Of a stretch of 64,000 nucleotides of DNA, positions 7,960 to 16,235 are shown in pieces. The notes under the pieces were generated by a model. The model saw only the letters and a program-made list of their open reading frames with translations, had not been told where the DNA came from and did no database searches. The stretch is from Dermatobacter hominis (GTDB lineage Bacteria; Actinomycetota; Acidimicrobiia; Acidimicrobiales; Microtrichaceae): the NCBI RefSeq assembly GCF_020715685.1, contig NZ_CP085840.1, positions 2,976,001-3,040,000 on the forward strand, written 5' to 3'. Each line of letters begins with the position of its first letter. The first letter of the stretch is position 1. A program made the translations under genes and the position numbers.

Positions 7960-10422
7960 TCAGAGGCGGTCGGTGCGCCGGAGCCAGGTGTAGGCGACCC
8001 AACCGGGGAGGATCGGCAGCCAGAAGGTGACGAGGCGGAAGAAGAAGACCGCCGGCACCGCCTGCGAGTTGGGCACGCCGACCGCCACCATGCCGCCGAT
8101 CAGCGCGGCCTCGGTGGCGCCGATGCCGCCCGGCGTCGGCGCGACCGTCGCGATCGCGGCGCCGAACAGGTAGACGGCGCCGAGCGTGGCGAAGCGGGTC
8201 GACACGTCGAACGCCTCGGCCGACGCGACGAAGGCGAGCAGGTAGCTGACGGTGACGAGCAGCGAGCCGCCGAGCATCAGGGCGATCTTGCTCGGCGTCG
8301 TCAGGACGTCGCGCAGGCCTCCGGCCGCCCGCCCGAGGATGGGCAGCACCTGCGTGCGCACCATGCGCCGGGTCGACGGCACGAGCAGCGCGAGGACGGC
8401 AATCGCGACGACCACGCCGACGCCGATCGCCAGCGCCTTGGGCGAGGGCAGCTCGACGTCGCCGATCGCGTCGCGCCCGGCCCAGAACACGAAGATCAGC
8501 AGCAGCACGGCGTGGCCGAGGAAGCCGCCGACCGCGTCGAGGCCGACCGACGACGTGGCGACCGCCGAGTCGACGCCCTGGCGCTGGAGGAAGCGCACGT
8601 TGAGCGCCATGCCGCCGATGCCGGCCGGAGCGACGGTCGAGGTGAACGCGGTGCCGAGCTGGGCGGCCGACGTCGCGCCGAAGGGCAGGCGGCCGGGCAC
8701 CGCGCCCGTCAGTGCGATCGCCGCGGCCAGGTAGCTCGCGATCGATGCGAGCGACGCGGGGATCGCCCAGTACCAGTCGGCGTCGGTGATCTGGTCGAAG
8801 ATCGCCGGCAGGTCGGCGAACTGCGGCACCAGGAAGTACACGACCGCGACCAGCATGACCATGCTGAACACCTGTCGGGGGCCGATGCGTGCGAGCGGCT
8901 CGAGCTCGGCGGGCTCGACCCCGCATCGCCGTTCGACCTCGGTGCGGAGCTCGTCGAGCAGGCCGGGGCGCTCACCCAGCCGGGCCCGGGTCCGTCGGGT
9001 CAGCGCCAGCGGCTGCAGCCGGCCGAGGCTCGCGGCCAGGGCCGGCTCCCCGAGGACGTCGGCGCCGGTCTCGACCGCGCGCCGGGGTCCCACGGCGAGG
9101 GCGAGCGAGGTGAGGACCTGGGCCAGGTCGGTGCGCAGCAGCGCGTCGTCGGCCGCGACCTCCGCCTGCCACAGGCCGACGATCCACACCTCGTCGTCGC
9201 CGTCCACCATCAGGTTCTGCGTGCGGAGGTCCCGGTGCGCGATCCGTCCCGCCTGCATCTGCTCCACCTGCCGCCAGGTCGAGCGCAGGACCCGGTCGGT
9301 CCACGCGTCGTCGGGAGCGATGCCGGGGGCGTCGGGTCCCGGCTCGAGCAGCGTGTCGAGGCCCGCCCCGTCGACGCGGTCGTAGGCCACGAGGAACGAG
9401 TCCTCGCCGACGGCGGCCAGGCTCCGCAGCCGCGGCGTGCGGACCCCGGCGTCGCGCGCCTGGAACGAGCACAAGGCCTCGTGCTCGACCGAGCGGCGGA
9501 TCGAGGTGAACGGCCGGTCGTCGCCGGTGGACCGGTACCGGACGGCGCGGTAGGCCCGGCGGAGCAGGTCGGCCGAGAGCCGGTCGGAGCCGAGCACCCG
9601 GACGAACAGGCCGTCGCCGTCGTCGTCGGTCCCCGAGTACGAGATCGTCCCGCGCGGGCTGATGCCCAGCTGGTCGAGCGAGCTGGCCGGCACGCCGGCG
9701 CGGCGCAGGATCCGGAGCAGCGCCGCCGTGCTCGGCCGCGTGGTCGGCCGGCCGAACGCGAGCAGCACCGCGCTGGCCACCGCGTAGCCGGTCGTCAGCA
9801 CGAGCAGGACGTGGGTGGCCTCCCCACCCGACACGACCGCCAGCTGGAGCACGAGGACGCCGGCGACGATGCCGAGGCCGAGGCGGCGCCACCGGATGCC
9901 GACGAACGGGCCGGTGGTGACGAAGGCGGCGACGAGCTGCGCCGTGGCGGCCACGTTGACGGCGAACGTCCGGGCGATCGCCTCGGTGGTCGCGGTCGGG
10001 TCGACGGTGACCGTGCGCAGCCCGACCCACCCGCCGAACACCGAGAACAGGACGCCGGCCAGCAGCATCGCCGCGAGCACGTAGGCGAGCTGCCGCCACC
10101 GCCGCAGCACCACGGGGAGCACGAGCACGGCGACGTTCGCAGAGATCACCGTGGCGATCAGCAGGACGTCGATGGTGGCGCGCATCCAGTCGACCGGCGC
10201 CACGAGCAGTCGGCTCAGCTCCTCCTCGAGGCCCTCGGCGCCGGAGCCCAGGTAGCGGGTGAGCAGGGCGACGACGAGGGCCGCCGCACCGAACAGGGCG
10301 AGCCGGAGCAGGTCGAACGACGACCGTCCGAAGCTCGTGACCTCGTCGTCGGAGGTCCCGGTCCCGGCGCCGCGGAAGGGGTCGCCCGCCCATGACGGAC
10401 GGGGTTCGTCGGCGGCGCCCAT
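7960..10422 (-). CDS. Membrane protein: helices + degenerate kinase-like domain + UPF0104/LPG-synthase-type domain
   Basis: This 820-residue protein has three parts. Residues about 30-220 hold an N-terminal membrane block. Residues about 230-500 form an aminoglycoside-kinase-like domain with HRDLRTQNLMV in the catalytic loop, but IVGLWQAE where a DFG-type metal-binding motif is expected. Residues about 520-820 form the UPF0104/TIGR00374 membrane domain shared with MprF-type flippases, including VAPAGIGGMALN and VAPTPGGIGATEAALIGGM. A role in envelope lipid or polyprenol handling is likely. The missing metal-binding Asp suggests a pseudokinase that senses or binds a ligand. Confidence 0.85.
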   Translation of the reverse strand: MGAADEPRPSWAGDPFRGAGTGTSDDEVTSFGRSSFDLLRLALFGAAALVVALLTRYLGSGAEGLEEELSRLLVAPVDWMRATIDVLLIATVISANVAVLVLPVVLRRWRQLAYVLAAMLLAGVLFSVFGGWVGLRTVTVDPTATTEAIARTFAVNVAATAQLVAAFVTTGPFVGIRWRRLGLGIVAGVLVLQLAVVSGGEATHVLLVLTTGYAVASAVLLAFGRPTTRPSTAALLRILRRAGVPASSLDQLGISPRGTISYSGTDDDGDGLFVRVLGSDRLSADLLRRAYRAVRYRSTGDDRPFTSIRRSVEHEALCSFQARDAGVRTPRLRSLAAVGEDSFLVAYDRVDGAGLDTLLEPGPDAPGIAPDDAWTDRVLRSTWRQVEQMQAGRIAHRDLRTQNLMVDGDDEVWIVGLWQAEVAADDALLRTDLAQVLTSLALAVGPRRAVETGADVLGEPALAASLGRLQPLALTRRTRARLGERPGLLDELRTEVERRCGVEPAELEPLARIGPRQVFSMVMLVAVVYFLVPQFADLPAIFDQITDADWYWAIPASLASIASYLAAAIALTGAVPGRLPFGATSAAQLGTAFTSTVAPAGIGGMALNVRFLQRQGVDSAVATSSVGLDAVGGFLGHAVLLLIFVFWAGRDAIGDVELPSPKALAIGVGVVVAIAVLALLVPSTRRMVRTQVLPILGRAAGGLRDVLTTPSKIALMLGGSLLVTVSYLLAFVASAEAFDVSTRFATLGAVYLFGAAIATVAPTPGGIGATEAALIGGMVAVGVPNSQAVPAVFFFRLVTFWLPILPGWVAYTWLRRTDRL

Positions 10423-10595
10423 CGCCGTCGATCATCCCGCGGGTGGGAGGGTGCGTGCGCGCACACCCCTGCTGCGCCTTGCGGTCAGGGTGCCCGAGGT
10501 GCGCCCGTCGCCGGACGCCCGTCGTCGCCCGCGACCGCCGTGGCACCCTTGGCGCCGGCGGCCACGGCGCCCCGACCCGACCCGGAGGGAGCGAC

Positions 10596-10958
10596 ATGAT
10601 CACCCAGCTCGACGACCTGCCCGACGGCGTCATCGGCTTCTCGTACTCCGGCGAGGTCCACGCCGCCGACTACGAGTCGGTCATGTTCCCCGTGGTCGAC
10701 GCTGCGGCGAAGGCCGGCCCGCTCCGCATCGTCGTGGTGTTCGAGGACTTCCGGAAGATGTCGTCGGGCGCCTCGTGGGAGGACCTCAAGATGGGCACCG
10801 AGCACCTGCGCGGCTGGAAGCGCATCGCCGTGGTGACCGACCTCGACTGGATGGACCACCTCGTCGCGGTCTTCGGCTGGATGAGCCCGGGCAAGGTGAG
10901 GACGTTCCCGCTCGCCGAGCGCGAGCAGGCGGTCGCCTGGGTCGCCGCCGACGACTGA
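10596..10958 (+). CDS. SpoIIAA-like (STAS-related) small protein
   Basis: This 120-residue protein fits the SpoIIAA-like domain: VIGFSYSGEVHAADYESVMFPVVD, IVVVFEDFRKMSSGASWEDLKMG, RIAVVTDLDWM and a C-terminal AVAWVAADD. The family is widespread beside membrane and stress genes and is thought to bind small amphipathic ligands; no enzymatic site is seen. GGAGGGA precedes the ATG at good spacing. It is divergent from the pseudokinase/flippase gene. Confidence 0.85.
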   Translation: MITQLDDLPDGVIGFSYSGEVHAADYESVMFPVVDAAAKAGPLRIVVVFEDFRKMSSGASWEDLKMGTEHLRGWKRIAVVTDLDWMDHLVAVFGWMSPGKVRTFPLAEREQAVAWVAADD

Positions 10959-10976
10959 CCGACGCGGCGCCCGGCC

Positions 10977-11342
10977 TCAGGCGTCGTCGGGCGCCGGTCG
11001 GCCGGGCCGGTGGTGGCGACGTGCGATCGCCCGGTCGCTGCCCGCCGACATGATCGAGCGCAGCGACGCGGCCGACATGATCGAGAACGCGCTGGCGGCC
11101 GACGACAGCGAGAAGGCGCTGGCAGCCGAGGCGACCGACCCGACGGACGCGAACGACCCGATCGATCCGATCGACAGCACGCTGCCGACCGAACCGATCG
11201 AGAGGATCGAGTTGCGGCTCCCGATGCTGAGGATCGAGCCCTCGGACCGCCACGACCACTTGGACGTGGTCGGGTGCCCGTGCCCGTGCCCGTGCCCGTG
11301 CCCGTGGGCGTGGTGCTCGGCGTGGGAGCCGCGGTGGGTCAC
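10977..11342 (-). CDS. His-Gly tract / Ser-x-x triplet repeat protein (unrecognised)
   Basis: This 121-residue protein is not assigned to any family I can name. Residues 10-23 are HHAHGHGHGHGHGH, a likely metal-binding tract. From Ser27 to Ser102 there is a serine at every third residue, 26 in all, with I/V/L/A/F/M/G mostly between them (SILSIGS, SVGSVLSIGS). A basic His-rich tail follows. The regularity implies a repetitive fold such as a beta-solenoid or polyproline-type bundle. The GTG start overlaps the VOC stop by 4 nt, so it is the third gene of an AraC-VOC operon, which supports real expression. Function unknown. Confidence 0.7.
   Translation of the reverse strand: MTHRGSHAEHHAHGHGHGHGHGHPTTSKWSWRSEGSILSIGSRNSILSIGSVGSVLSIGSIGSFASVGSVASAASAFSLSSAASAFSIMSAASLRSIMSAGSDRAIARRHHRPGRPAPDDA
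11274..11308. repeat. (GTGCCC)n hexanucleotide tract
   Basis: The plus strand repeats a GTGCCC unit about five times here. It encodes the HGHGHGHGHG tract of the minus-strand gene. In-frame slippage would change the histidine count by whole His-Gly units without a frameshift. Confidence 0.75.
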
Positions 11343-11764
11343 GCCGGCGCCTCCGCGTCGAACATCTGGCCGATGCGGATCGCGTTGCCGAACGGGTCGC
11401 GGATGCCGAAGTCGATGCCGTAGGGCTTGGGCGACGGCTCGTCGGTGATGTCGACGCCGCGGGCCTTCAGCGTCTCGAACGCGGCCTGTGCGTCGTCGGT
11501 GGTGATGCTGAGCCAGCCGCCCATGGCGCCCTTGGTGACGAGCTCCCGGACCTGCGCTGCGGTCTCCTCGTCCATGGCCGGCGGCCCGGGCCGCTCGAGG
11601 AGGATCTCGCGGCCGGGGTCGCCGGGGAGGCGGACCGTGAGCCAGCGCATGAAGCCGAGGTCCAGATCGGTCGCGACCTCCATGCCGAGCGTGTCGACGT
11701 AGAAGTCCTTGGCCTGGTCCTGGTCGAGGACGAACAGCTGTGAACGTGTGATGGCGTTGTACAT
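11339..11764 (-). CDS. VOC-family (glyoxalase-like) protein
   Basis: This 141-residue single VOC module runs from ITRSQLFVLDQDQAKDFYVDTLGME to IDFGIRDPFGNAIRIGQ. Glyoxalase-fold proteins use His/Glu ligands for a metal; here the C-terminal strand carries RDPFGNAIRIGQ, without an obvious Glu in the usual last position, so catalysis is unproven. The AraC-type regulator ends 5 nt upstream and the Ser-x-x repeat protein overlaps downstream, so all three form one operon. ATG 11764 is chosen as the start. Confidence 0.88.
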   Translation of the reverse strand: MYNAITRSQLFVLDQDQAKDFYVDTLGMEVATDLDLGFMRWLTVRLPGDPGREILLERPGPPAMDEETAAQVRELVTKGAMGGWLSITTDDAQAAFETLKARGVDITDEPSPKPYGIDFGIRDPFGNAIRIGQMFDAEAPA

Positions 11765-11769
11765 GCGGG

Positions 11770-12237
11770 TCACGGTACGGACGGCTCCGGGGCGGGGGCT
11801 TCTCCGAAACTGCTCCGTTCGCCGGCGATCGTGCGGGCGTCGACCTGTGAGCTCGGTCGGGTCCAGGCCCGCACGAAGCAGGACGGCACCTCGGCCGGGA
11901 TCGTGCCGCGATCGCGGAACGCCGTGGGCGTCTCGCCGACGATGTCGGTGAACGTGCGGCTGAAGCTGCCGAGGCTGGAGAAGCCGCACTGCATGCAGAC
12001 GTCGGTCACGCTGGTGGCGGTCGTCCGCAGCAGGTACATGGCCCGCTCGATCCGCCGGCGCTGGAGGTAGCGGTGCGGCGTCTCGCCGAACGTCGCCTTG
12101 AACGAGCGGATGAAGTTCGCCTCGGAGATGCAGGCGATCGACGCGAGCGAGGGCACGTCGAGCGGCAGCGCGAAGTCCCGGTCCATGGCGTCGCGGGCCC
12201 GCAGCAGGCGGCGGTTGCTCTCGGCGGCGTCGGGCAC
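11770..12237 (-). CDS. AraC-family HTH regulator (DNA-binding domain only)
   Basis: This 155-residue protein consists essentially of the AraC double helix-turn-helix. The first HTH is LASIACISEANFIRSFKATFGETPHRYLQRRRIERAMYLL (given in outline) and the second is VTDVCMQCGFSSLGSFSRTFTDIVGETP. There is no room for an N-terminal sensor domain. GTG 12237 is chosen as the start; an upstream extension is open but lacks family-like sequence. Compact AraC regulators next to VOC genes are common in actinobacteria and probably regulate their own operon. Confidence 0.85.
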   Translation of the reverse strand: MPDAAESNRRLLRARDAMDRDFALPLDVPSLASIACISEANFIRSFKATFGETPHRYLQRRRIERAMYLLRTTATSVTDVCMQCGFSSLGSFSRTFTDIVGETPTAFRDRGTIPAEVPSCFVRAWTRPSSQVDARTIAGERSSFGEAPAPEPSVP

Positions 12238-12446
12238 CCGACCAGGATGCCGCACGCCCCGTGCCCGCCGCTGCGGCACACCGGTGACACCCGCCGCGGA
12301 CCCGCCGCCACTGTCGTCGGTGACGGCGCCACGCACCGTGCGGAGGTCACCAAGTTCCAGGGAAGTTCGTCTTGTGTTCGCGTCGCCCAAGCGGAACGAT
12401 GGGCCGCGGTCGGTGGCGGTGCCGATCCAGAGGAGGGAACTTTTCG

Positions 12447-13619
12447 ATGGTGCGTCGGCATTCGGTCCGGATGTTGGTGGCGGTGCTCGTGGCGGCCTTC
12501 GTGGTCCCGTTCGCATCGGCGGGGACGGCGGGGGCCATCGGCTCGGCGCCCTCCACCCCGATCGGGGCTCGCATCCGGTGGGCCACCACCAACGGTGACA
12601 TCCTCGCCATCACCAAGGTCGCGGGCACCTCGCGCAACCTGATCGCCTTCGGCGGCAACTTCACCCGGGTCATCACGCCCGACGGTGTGAGCCGCGTCGC
12701 CAACCACTTCGCGGTGGTCGACGAGATGACCGGCGCGCTGGTCTACGCAGGCAACGCGAACAGCTACGTCCGGGCCATCACCAGCCTCAACGGCACCATC
12801 TACGTCGGCGGCGACTTCACCAGCTTCGGCGGCGTCGCCCGGGCCCGGGCCGCGGCGCTCAACGCGAGCTTCGCCGTCACCGGGTGGAACCCGTCGCCCG
12901 GATCGCGGGTCCGGGCCCTGACGGTCGCGAGCGGCAACATCGTCTACGGCGGCGACAGCAGCGTCGTGCGGGCCACCAACCCGACGACCGGCGCCGCGGT
13001 CTGGTCCCAGAGCGTCTCGGGCGGCTCGGTCCGGGCGATGACGGTGTCGCCCAACGGCGCCAACCTCTACGTCGGCGGCCTCTTCGAGGTCTACGGCGGC
13101 CTGACCCGCCACGGCATCATCAAGGCCAACCCGGCCAACGGCGTGCCCGACTCGGCGTTCAACGCCAGGTTCCGAGTCGACTCCGGCGTCGGCTCCGGCG
13201 GCAGCTACGACGGCCAGGCCGGCAACGTGCTCGCCTTCAACGCCGACGGCAGCCGCCTGCTCGTCGGCGTCGCCGGGCAGGGCTCCGACGAGTTCAAGAC
13301 GCTCAACCCGAGCACGGGTGCCCTGGCGTGGGGCATCGTGCTGCCGGGCGACTGCCAGGGCATCGGTGTCGTCGGCTCCACGTACGTGCTCGGCTACCAC
13401 CGCCACGACAACAACCCGTGGCCGTACTTCGGGGCGCAGGTCGAGGCCGCCAACGGCCGCCTCACCACCTTCGACCCGGGCGTGACCGGCTACCAGGGCA
13501 ACGCCGACGGCGGCAACAACGGCGTCCAGGCGATCTACGCCGACCCGGTGAACCGCCGCCTGTTCCTGGCGGGCGCCTTCACCTCGCCGGTGAAGTCCCT
13601 GGCCGTCTTCACCTGGTAG
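12447..13619 (+). CDS. Secreted DUF5122-like beta-propeller protein
   Basis: This 390-residue protein begins with a Sec signal peptide (MVRRHSVRMLVAVLVAAFVV, cleavage near AGTAGA). It continues with propeller blades containing the delta-60/DUF5122-type motif YVGGDFTSFGGVARARAAALN, with variants YVGGLFEVYGG and FLAGAFTSPV. No lipobox is present, so it should be released or wall-associated. AGGAGGG (12431-12437) sets the ATG at 12447. Function is unknown; such propellers are often adhesins or binding modules. A strong hairpin follows the stop. Confidence 0.85.
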   Translation: MVRRHSVRMLVAVLVAAFVVPFASAGTAGAIGSAPSTPIGARIRWATTNGDILAITKVAGTSRNLIAFGGNFTRVITPDGVSRVANHFAVVDEMTGALVYAGNANSYVRAITSLNGTIYVGGDFTSFGGVARARAAALNASFAVTGWNPSPGSRVRALTVASGNIVYGGDSSVVRATNPTTGAAVWSQSVSGGSVRAMTVSPNGANLYVGGLFEVYGGLTRHGIIKANPANGVPDSAFNARFRVDSGVGSGGSYDGQAGNVLAFNADGSRLLVGVAGQGSDEFKTLNPSTGALAWGIVLPGDCQGIGVVGSTYVLGYHRHDNNPWPYFGAQVEAANGRLTTFDPGVTGYQGNADGGNNGVQAIYADPVNRRLFLAGAFTSPVKSLAVFTW

Positions 13620-13644
13620 CCCCGGAACACCTCGCGGCTCCTGA

Positions 13645-13679
13645 CGACATCTGACCACCGTCACGGTGGTCAGATGTCG
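13645..13679 (+). terminator. Perfect 16-bp hairpin after the propeller gene
   Basis: CGACATCTGACCACCG (13645-13660), loop TCA, then CGGTGGTCAGATGTCG (13664-13679). The stem is perfect and starts 26 nt after the stop. There is no T run, as is common for high-GC actinobacterial terminators. Confidence 0.75.
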
Positions 13680-13713
13680 GGGGAACCCGGCGCGTCCACC
13701 CGGGAGGTGACCG

Positions 13714-14074
13714 ATGGGGATCGTGCGGATCGACCACGTGCAGCTCGCCATGCCCGCCGGCCGCGAGGCCGCGGCGGTGGCGTTCTACGAGGGGCTGCTC
13801 GGCATCCCGCACGTCCCCAAGCCGCCGCATCTCGCGGCGCTGGTTCGAGACCGACGGCGTGAAGGTGCACCTCGGTGTCGAGGCCGACTTCCGCCCGGCC
13901 CGCAAGGCGCACCCGGCGCTGCTCGTCGACGACCTGGCGTCGCTCGTCGAGCGGCTGGCGGAGGCGGGCGTGCCGCTGCGTGACGACGAGCCGCTCGACG
14001 GCTACGACCGCGTCTACGCCGACGACCCGTTCGGCAACCGGCTCGAGCTCATGGAGCCGCTCGCCGGTGCCTGA
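13714..14074 (+). pseudogene. VOC-family gene broken by a frameshift
   Basis: The first part (from ATG 13714: GIVRIDHVQLAMPAGREAAA, then FYEGLLGIPHVPKPPHLAA) and the second part (WFETDGVKVHLGVEADFRPA, to DPFGNRLELMEP) are the two halves of one glyoxalase-fold protein in different frames. The break is at about 13839/13840, in CTCGCGGCG|CTGGTTCGAG. Relatives have about four residues (RGG-x) between the Ala-Ala and Trp, so an 11-nt deletion would explain it. A sequencing error is the alternative. Its stop overlaps the next gene's GTG. Confidence 0.75.
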
Positions 14075-14771
14075 CGCCCCGGCGTACATCCCGACCTCGG
14101 AGGTCGCCGACGTCGGCGGCGCGGTCGTGGCGATCGACGTGCTGCGCGCCTTCACGACCGCGGCGTGCGCGTTCGGCGCCGGTGCGTCCGAGATCTGGCT
14201 CGTCGGCGGCGTCGCCGAGGCCCTGGCCCTCGCGGACCGCCTCGGTGGCGCGGTCGTGATGGGCGAGGAGCACGGGCGCCGGCCCGACGGCTTCGACCTG
14301 TCGAACTCGCCGGTCGCGGCCTCGCAGGCCGACCTCGACGGGCGCGTCGTCGTGCAGCGGACCTCGGCGGGCACCCAGGGCGTCGTCGCGGCGCGTGCCG
14401 CCGACCGGCTGTTCGCCGCGAGCCTCGTGTGCGCCTCGGCGACCGCCAGGGCGGTCGACGCGGCCGGCCTCGGCGCGCCCACCTACGTCCTGACCGGGTG
14501 GCTGACGGACCGCGTCGACCGCGGCGGCGAGGACGACCGGGCCACGGCCGAGCTCATCGAGCGGGCGCGGCGGGGCGAGCCGTTGGGCGTGGACGGCACC
14601 GCGTCCTACGTGGCCGCCACGCCCGAGGCCGAGCGGACGCTGGCCGTCGGCGAGGGGCACGTGCACCCCGACGACGTCGCGCTCGCGGTCGACGTCGACC
14701 GCTTCGACTTCGCGATGGAGGTCGAGCGCCGGCCGCTCGGCCTGTGCCTCGTCCGATCGGTCCCGGGCTGA
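14067..14771 (+). CDS. 2-phosphosulfolactate phosphatase-like (ComB family)
   Basis: This 234-residue protein matches the ComB family: AVVAIDVLRAFTTAACAFGAGA, then VMGEEHGRRPDGFDLSNSP, VVVQRTSAGTQGVVAARAAD and VCASATARAV. Archaeal ComB removes phosphate from 2-phosphosulfolactate in coenzyme M synthesis using Mg2+. No other coenzyme M gene is in the window, and actinobacterial relatives are orphans, so the substrate here is unknown. GTG 14067 overlaps the preceding VOC reading frame by 8 nt, indicating coupling. Confidence 0.85.
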   Translation: MPDAPAYIPTSEVADVGGAVVAIDVLRAFTTAACAFGAGASEIWLVGGVAEALALADRLGGAVVMGEEHGRRPDGFDLSNSPVAASQADLDGRVVVQRTSAGTQGVVAARAADRLFAASLVCASATARAVDAAGLGAPTYVLTGWLTDRVDRGGEDDRATAELIERARRGEPLGVDGTASYVAATPEAERTLAVGEGHVHPDDVALAVDVDRFDFAMEVERRPLGLCLVRSVPG

Positions 14772-14782
14772 CGGCCGGATCG

Positions 14783-15367
14783 TCAGCCGGCGTCGTCGAT
14801 CTCGTCGATGGGACGCCAGCGGTCCAGCACGGCGCGACGGTCGACGTCGACGGTGAACCGGTGGCCCTGGCCCGGCTGGTCGTGCCGGCGCGAGATCGGC
14901 TCGTGGGCCAACCAGCACCACCAGAGCGTGCCGACGCCGCCGTGGCCGACCACGACCGTGCTGGCGTGGGACGGGGCGTCGAGCAGGTCCTGCAGGGCGG
15001 CGACGATCCGGCCCTGGGCGTCGGCCGCCCGCTCCCAGCCCCGGACGGACCGGCGCGGCGCCGCGAAGAAGCGGTCGGCGGTCGCCTCGAACTCGTCGGG
15101 CGGCAGGAACCCGGTGGCGGTGCGGTCGTTCTCGCCGGTTCCGGGTCGGACCTCGACGGAGAGCCCGAGGTGGTCGGCCAGGATCCGTGCGGTCTCGACC
15201 GCCTTCGTCTCGTCGCTGCTCACGATCCGCCCGACCCCGGGCACCCAGGGCTGGTCGAGCATGGCGACCACCCGGGCCCGGCCCGTCGAGCTCAGGCCCC
15301 AGCGGGCGACGGGGACGGACAGGTCGACCTCGACCTCTGCGTGGGTGACGTAGCGGAGGATGGTCAC
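14783..15367 (-). CDS. Histidine phosphatase-family protein with altered RHG motif
   Basis: This 194-residue phosphoglycerate-mutase-fold protein begins ILRYVTHAEVEVD, so the phosphate-accepting His9 follows Thr rather than the usual Arg. RIVSSDETKAVETARILADHLG supplies the second arginine-poor pocket region, and VVVGHGGVGTLWWCWL the second catalytic His. The altered first motif suggests a specialised phosphatase subgroup. GTG 15367 is the likely start, but its ribosome site is weak. It is convergent with the ComB-like gene, 11 bp apart. Confidence 0.8.
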   Translation of the reverse strand: MTILRYVTHAEVEVDLSVPVARWGLSSTGRARVVAMLDQPWVPGVGRIVSSDETKAVETARILADHLGLSVEVRPGTGENDRTATGFLPPDEFEATADRFFAAPRRSVRGWERAADAQGRIVAALQDLLDAPSHASTVVVGHGGVGTLWWCWLAHEPISRRHDQPGQGHRFTVDVDRRAVLDRWRPIDEIDDAG

Positions 15368-15452
15368 GGTCGTGCCGGACGGGAGGTCGGCGGCCGGTGC
15401 CCGGGAACCCGCGTGGTCACGGATCGGAGGGTACCGGCCACCGACCTCCGGC

Positions 15453-16043
15453 TCACTCGACGGTGAGCTCGGCGTACATGCCGCCGGTGAAGTGCGGCGG
15501 TCCGCCGGCCACACCGCTCGGCTTGCCACCGCCGGCAGCCTCGACCGCCGCGAGGTACTCGTCGGGGTCGGCGCCGATCGGGATGAAGCACATGAGGGCG
15601 TACCGGCCCGGCTCCGCGATCGTGCCGTCGCCGACGGCTGCGATCGGCTCGGGCGCCCCCGGCGGCTGCATCAGCACGGTGACCGGCGCGCCGAGCATCG
15701 CCTCGAGCTCGGCCGGCGGTCGCATCACGAGCTCGCTCAAGGGCGCCGTCTCGGTGTCGGGGATGCGGAAGACGACCAGCTCGTGGAGCTCCTCCGCCGA
15801 GGTGTTCTCCAGGGTGAGCCTGGTGCCGGCCGGCACGGACTCGGGCACGTCCTCGAACGCGTAGTCGACCCCCTCGATGCTGACGGTCGTCGCGTCGTGG
15901 CCGGCGTGGTCGGCGGTGGTCGTGGTCGCCTCGGTGGTCGTCGTCGCGTCGGCCGGGTCCTCGCCGTCGTCGCCGCAGGCAGCGGGGACGAGCGCGGCGA
16001 GCGCCAGGCCGAGGGCGGCGAGGGTGCGGGTGGAGCGGTGCAT
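15453..16043 (-). CDS. Lipoprotein with cupredoxin-like beta domain
   Basis: This 196-residue protein has a signal peptide with lipobox LVPAAC, a linker rich in Thr, Asp and His (TTTTEATTTTADHAGHD), then a beta domain beginning VSIEGVDYAFEDVPESVPAG. That opening resembles the cupredoxin-like lipoproteins that follow such linkers. TRLTLENTSAEELHELVVFR is typical, with His in the E-x-H-E position. A canonical type-1 copper set (His-Cys-His-Met) is not complete: RYALMCFIPIG has Cys and an upstream Met only. AAGGA precedes the ATG. Confidence 0.75.
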   Translation of the reverse strand: MHRSTRTLAALGLALAALVPAACGDDGEDPADATTTTEATTTTADHAGHDATTVSIEGVDYAFEDVPESVPAGTRLTLENTSAEELHELVVFRIPDTETAPLSELVMRPPAELEAMLGAPVTVLMQPPGAPEPIAAVGDGTIAEPGRYALMCFIPIGADPDEYLAAVEAAGGGKPSGVAGGPPHFTGGMYAELTVE

Positions 16044-16235
16044 CAGCGTGTCCTTCGTGAGGGGGTCGTGAGGCGATGGCCGCGGGCGCGTCGGCCCGCC
16101 GTCGCCACGACCACCCTGAAGGTGCGCCGCTCCGCCCACCATCCCGGCGCGTCGGGGTCCTCATCACCAACGACGCGGGGTCCTCCGCACCCTCCAGAGA
16201 TGTGGGGGATGCCGACGGACCGCGGCCTCGTGGTG

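Noticed and set aside
11050-11448. Plus-strand frame opposite the Ser-x-x repeat gene
   Set aside because: It is the complement of a three-codon periodic sequence and crosses into the VOC gene. The minus-strand frame has the operon overlap and regular repeat.
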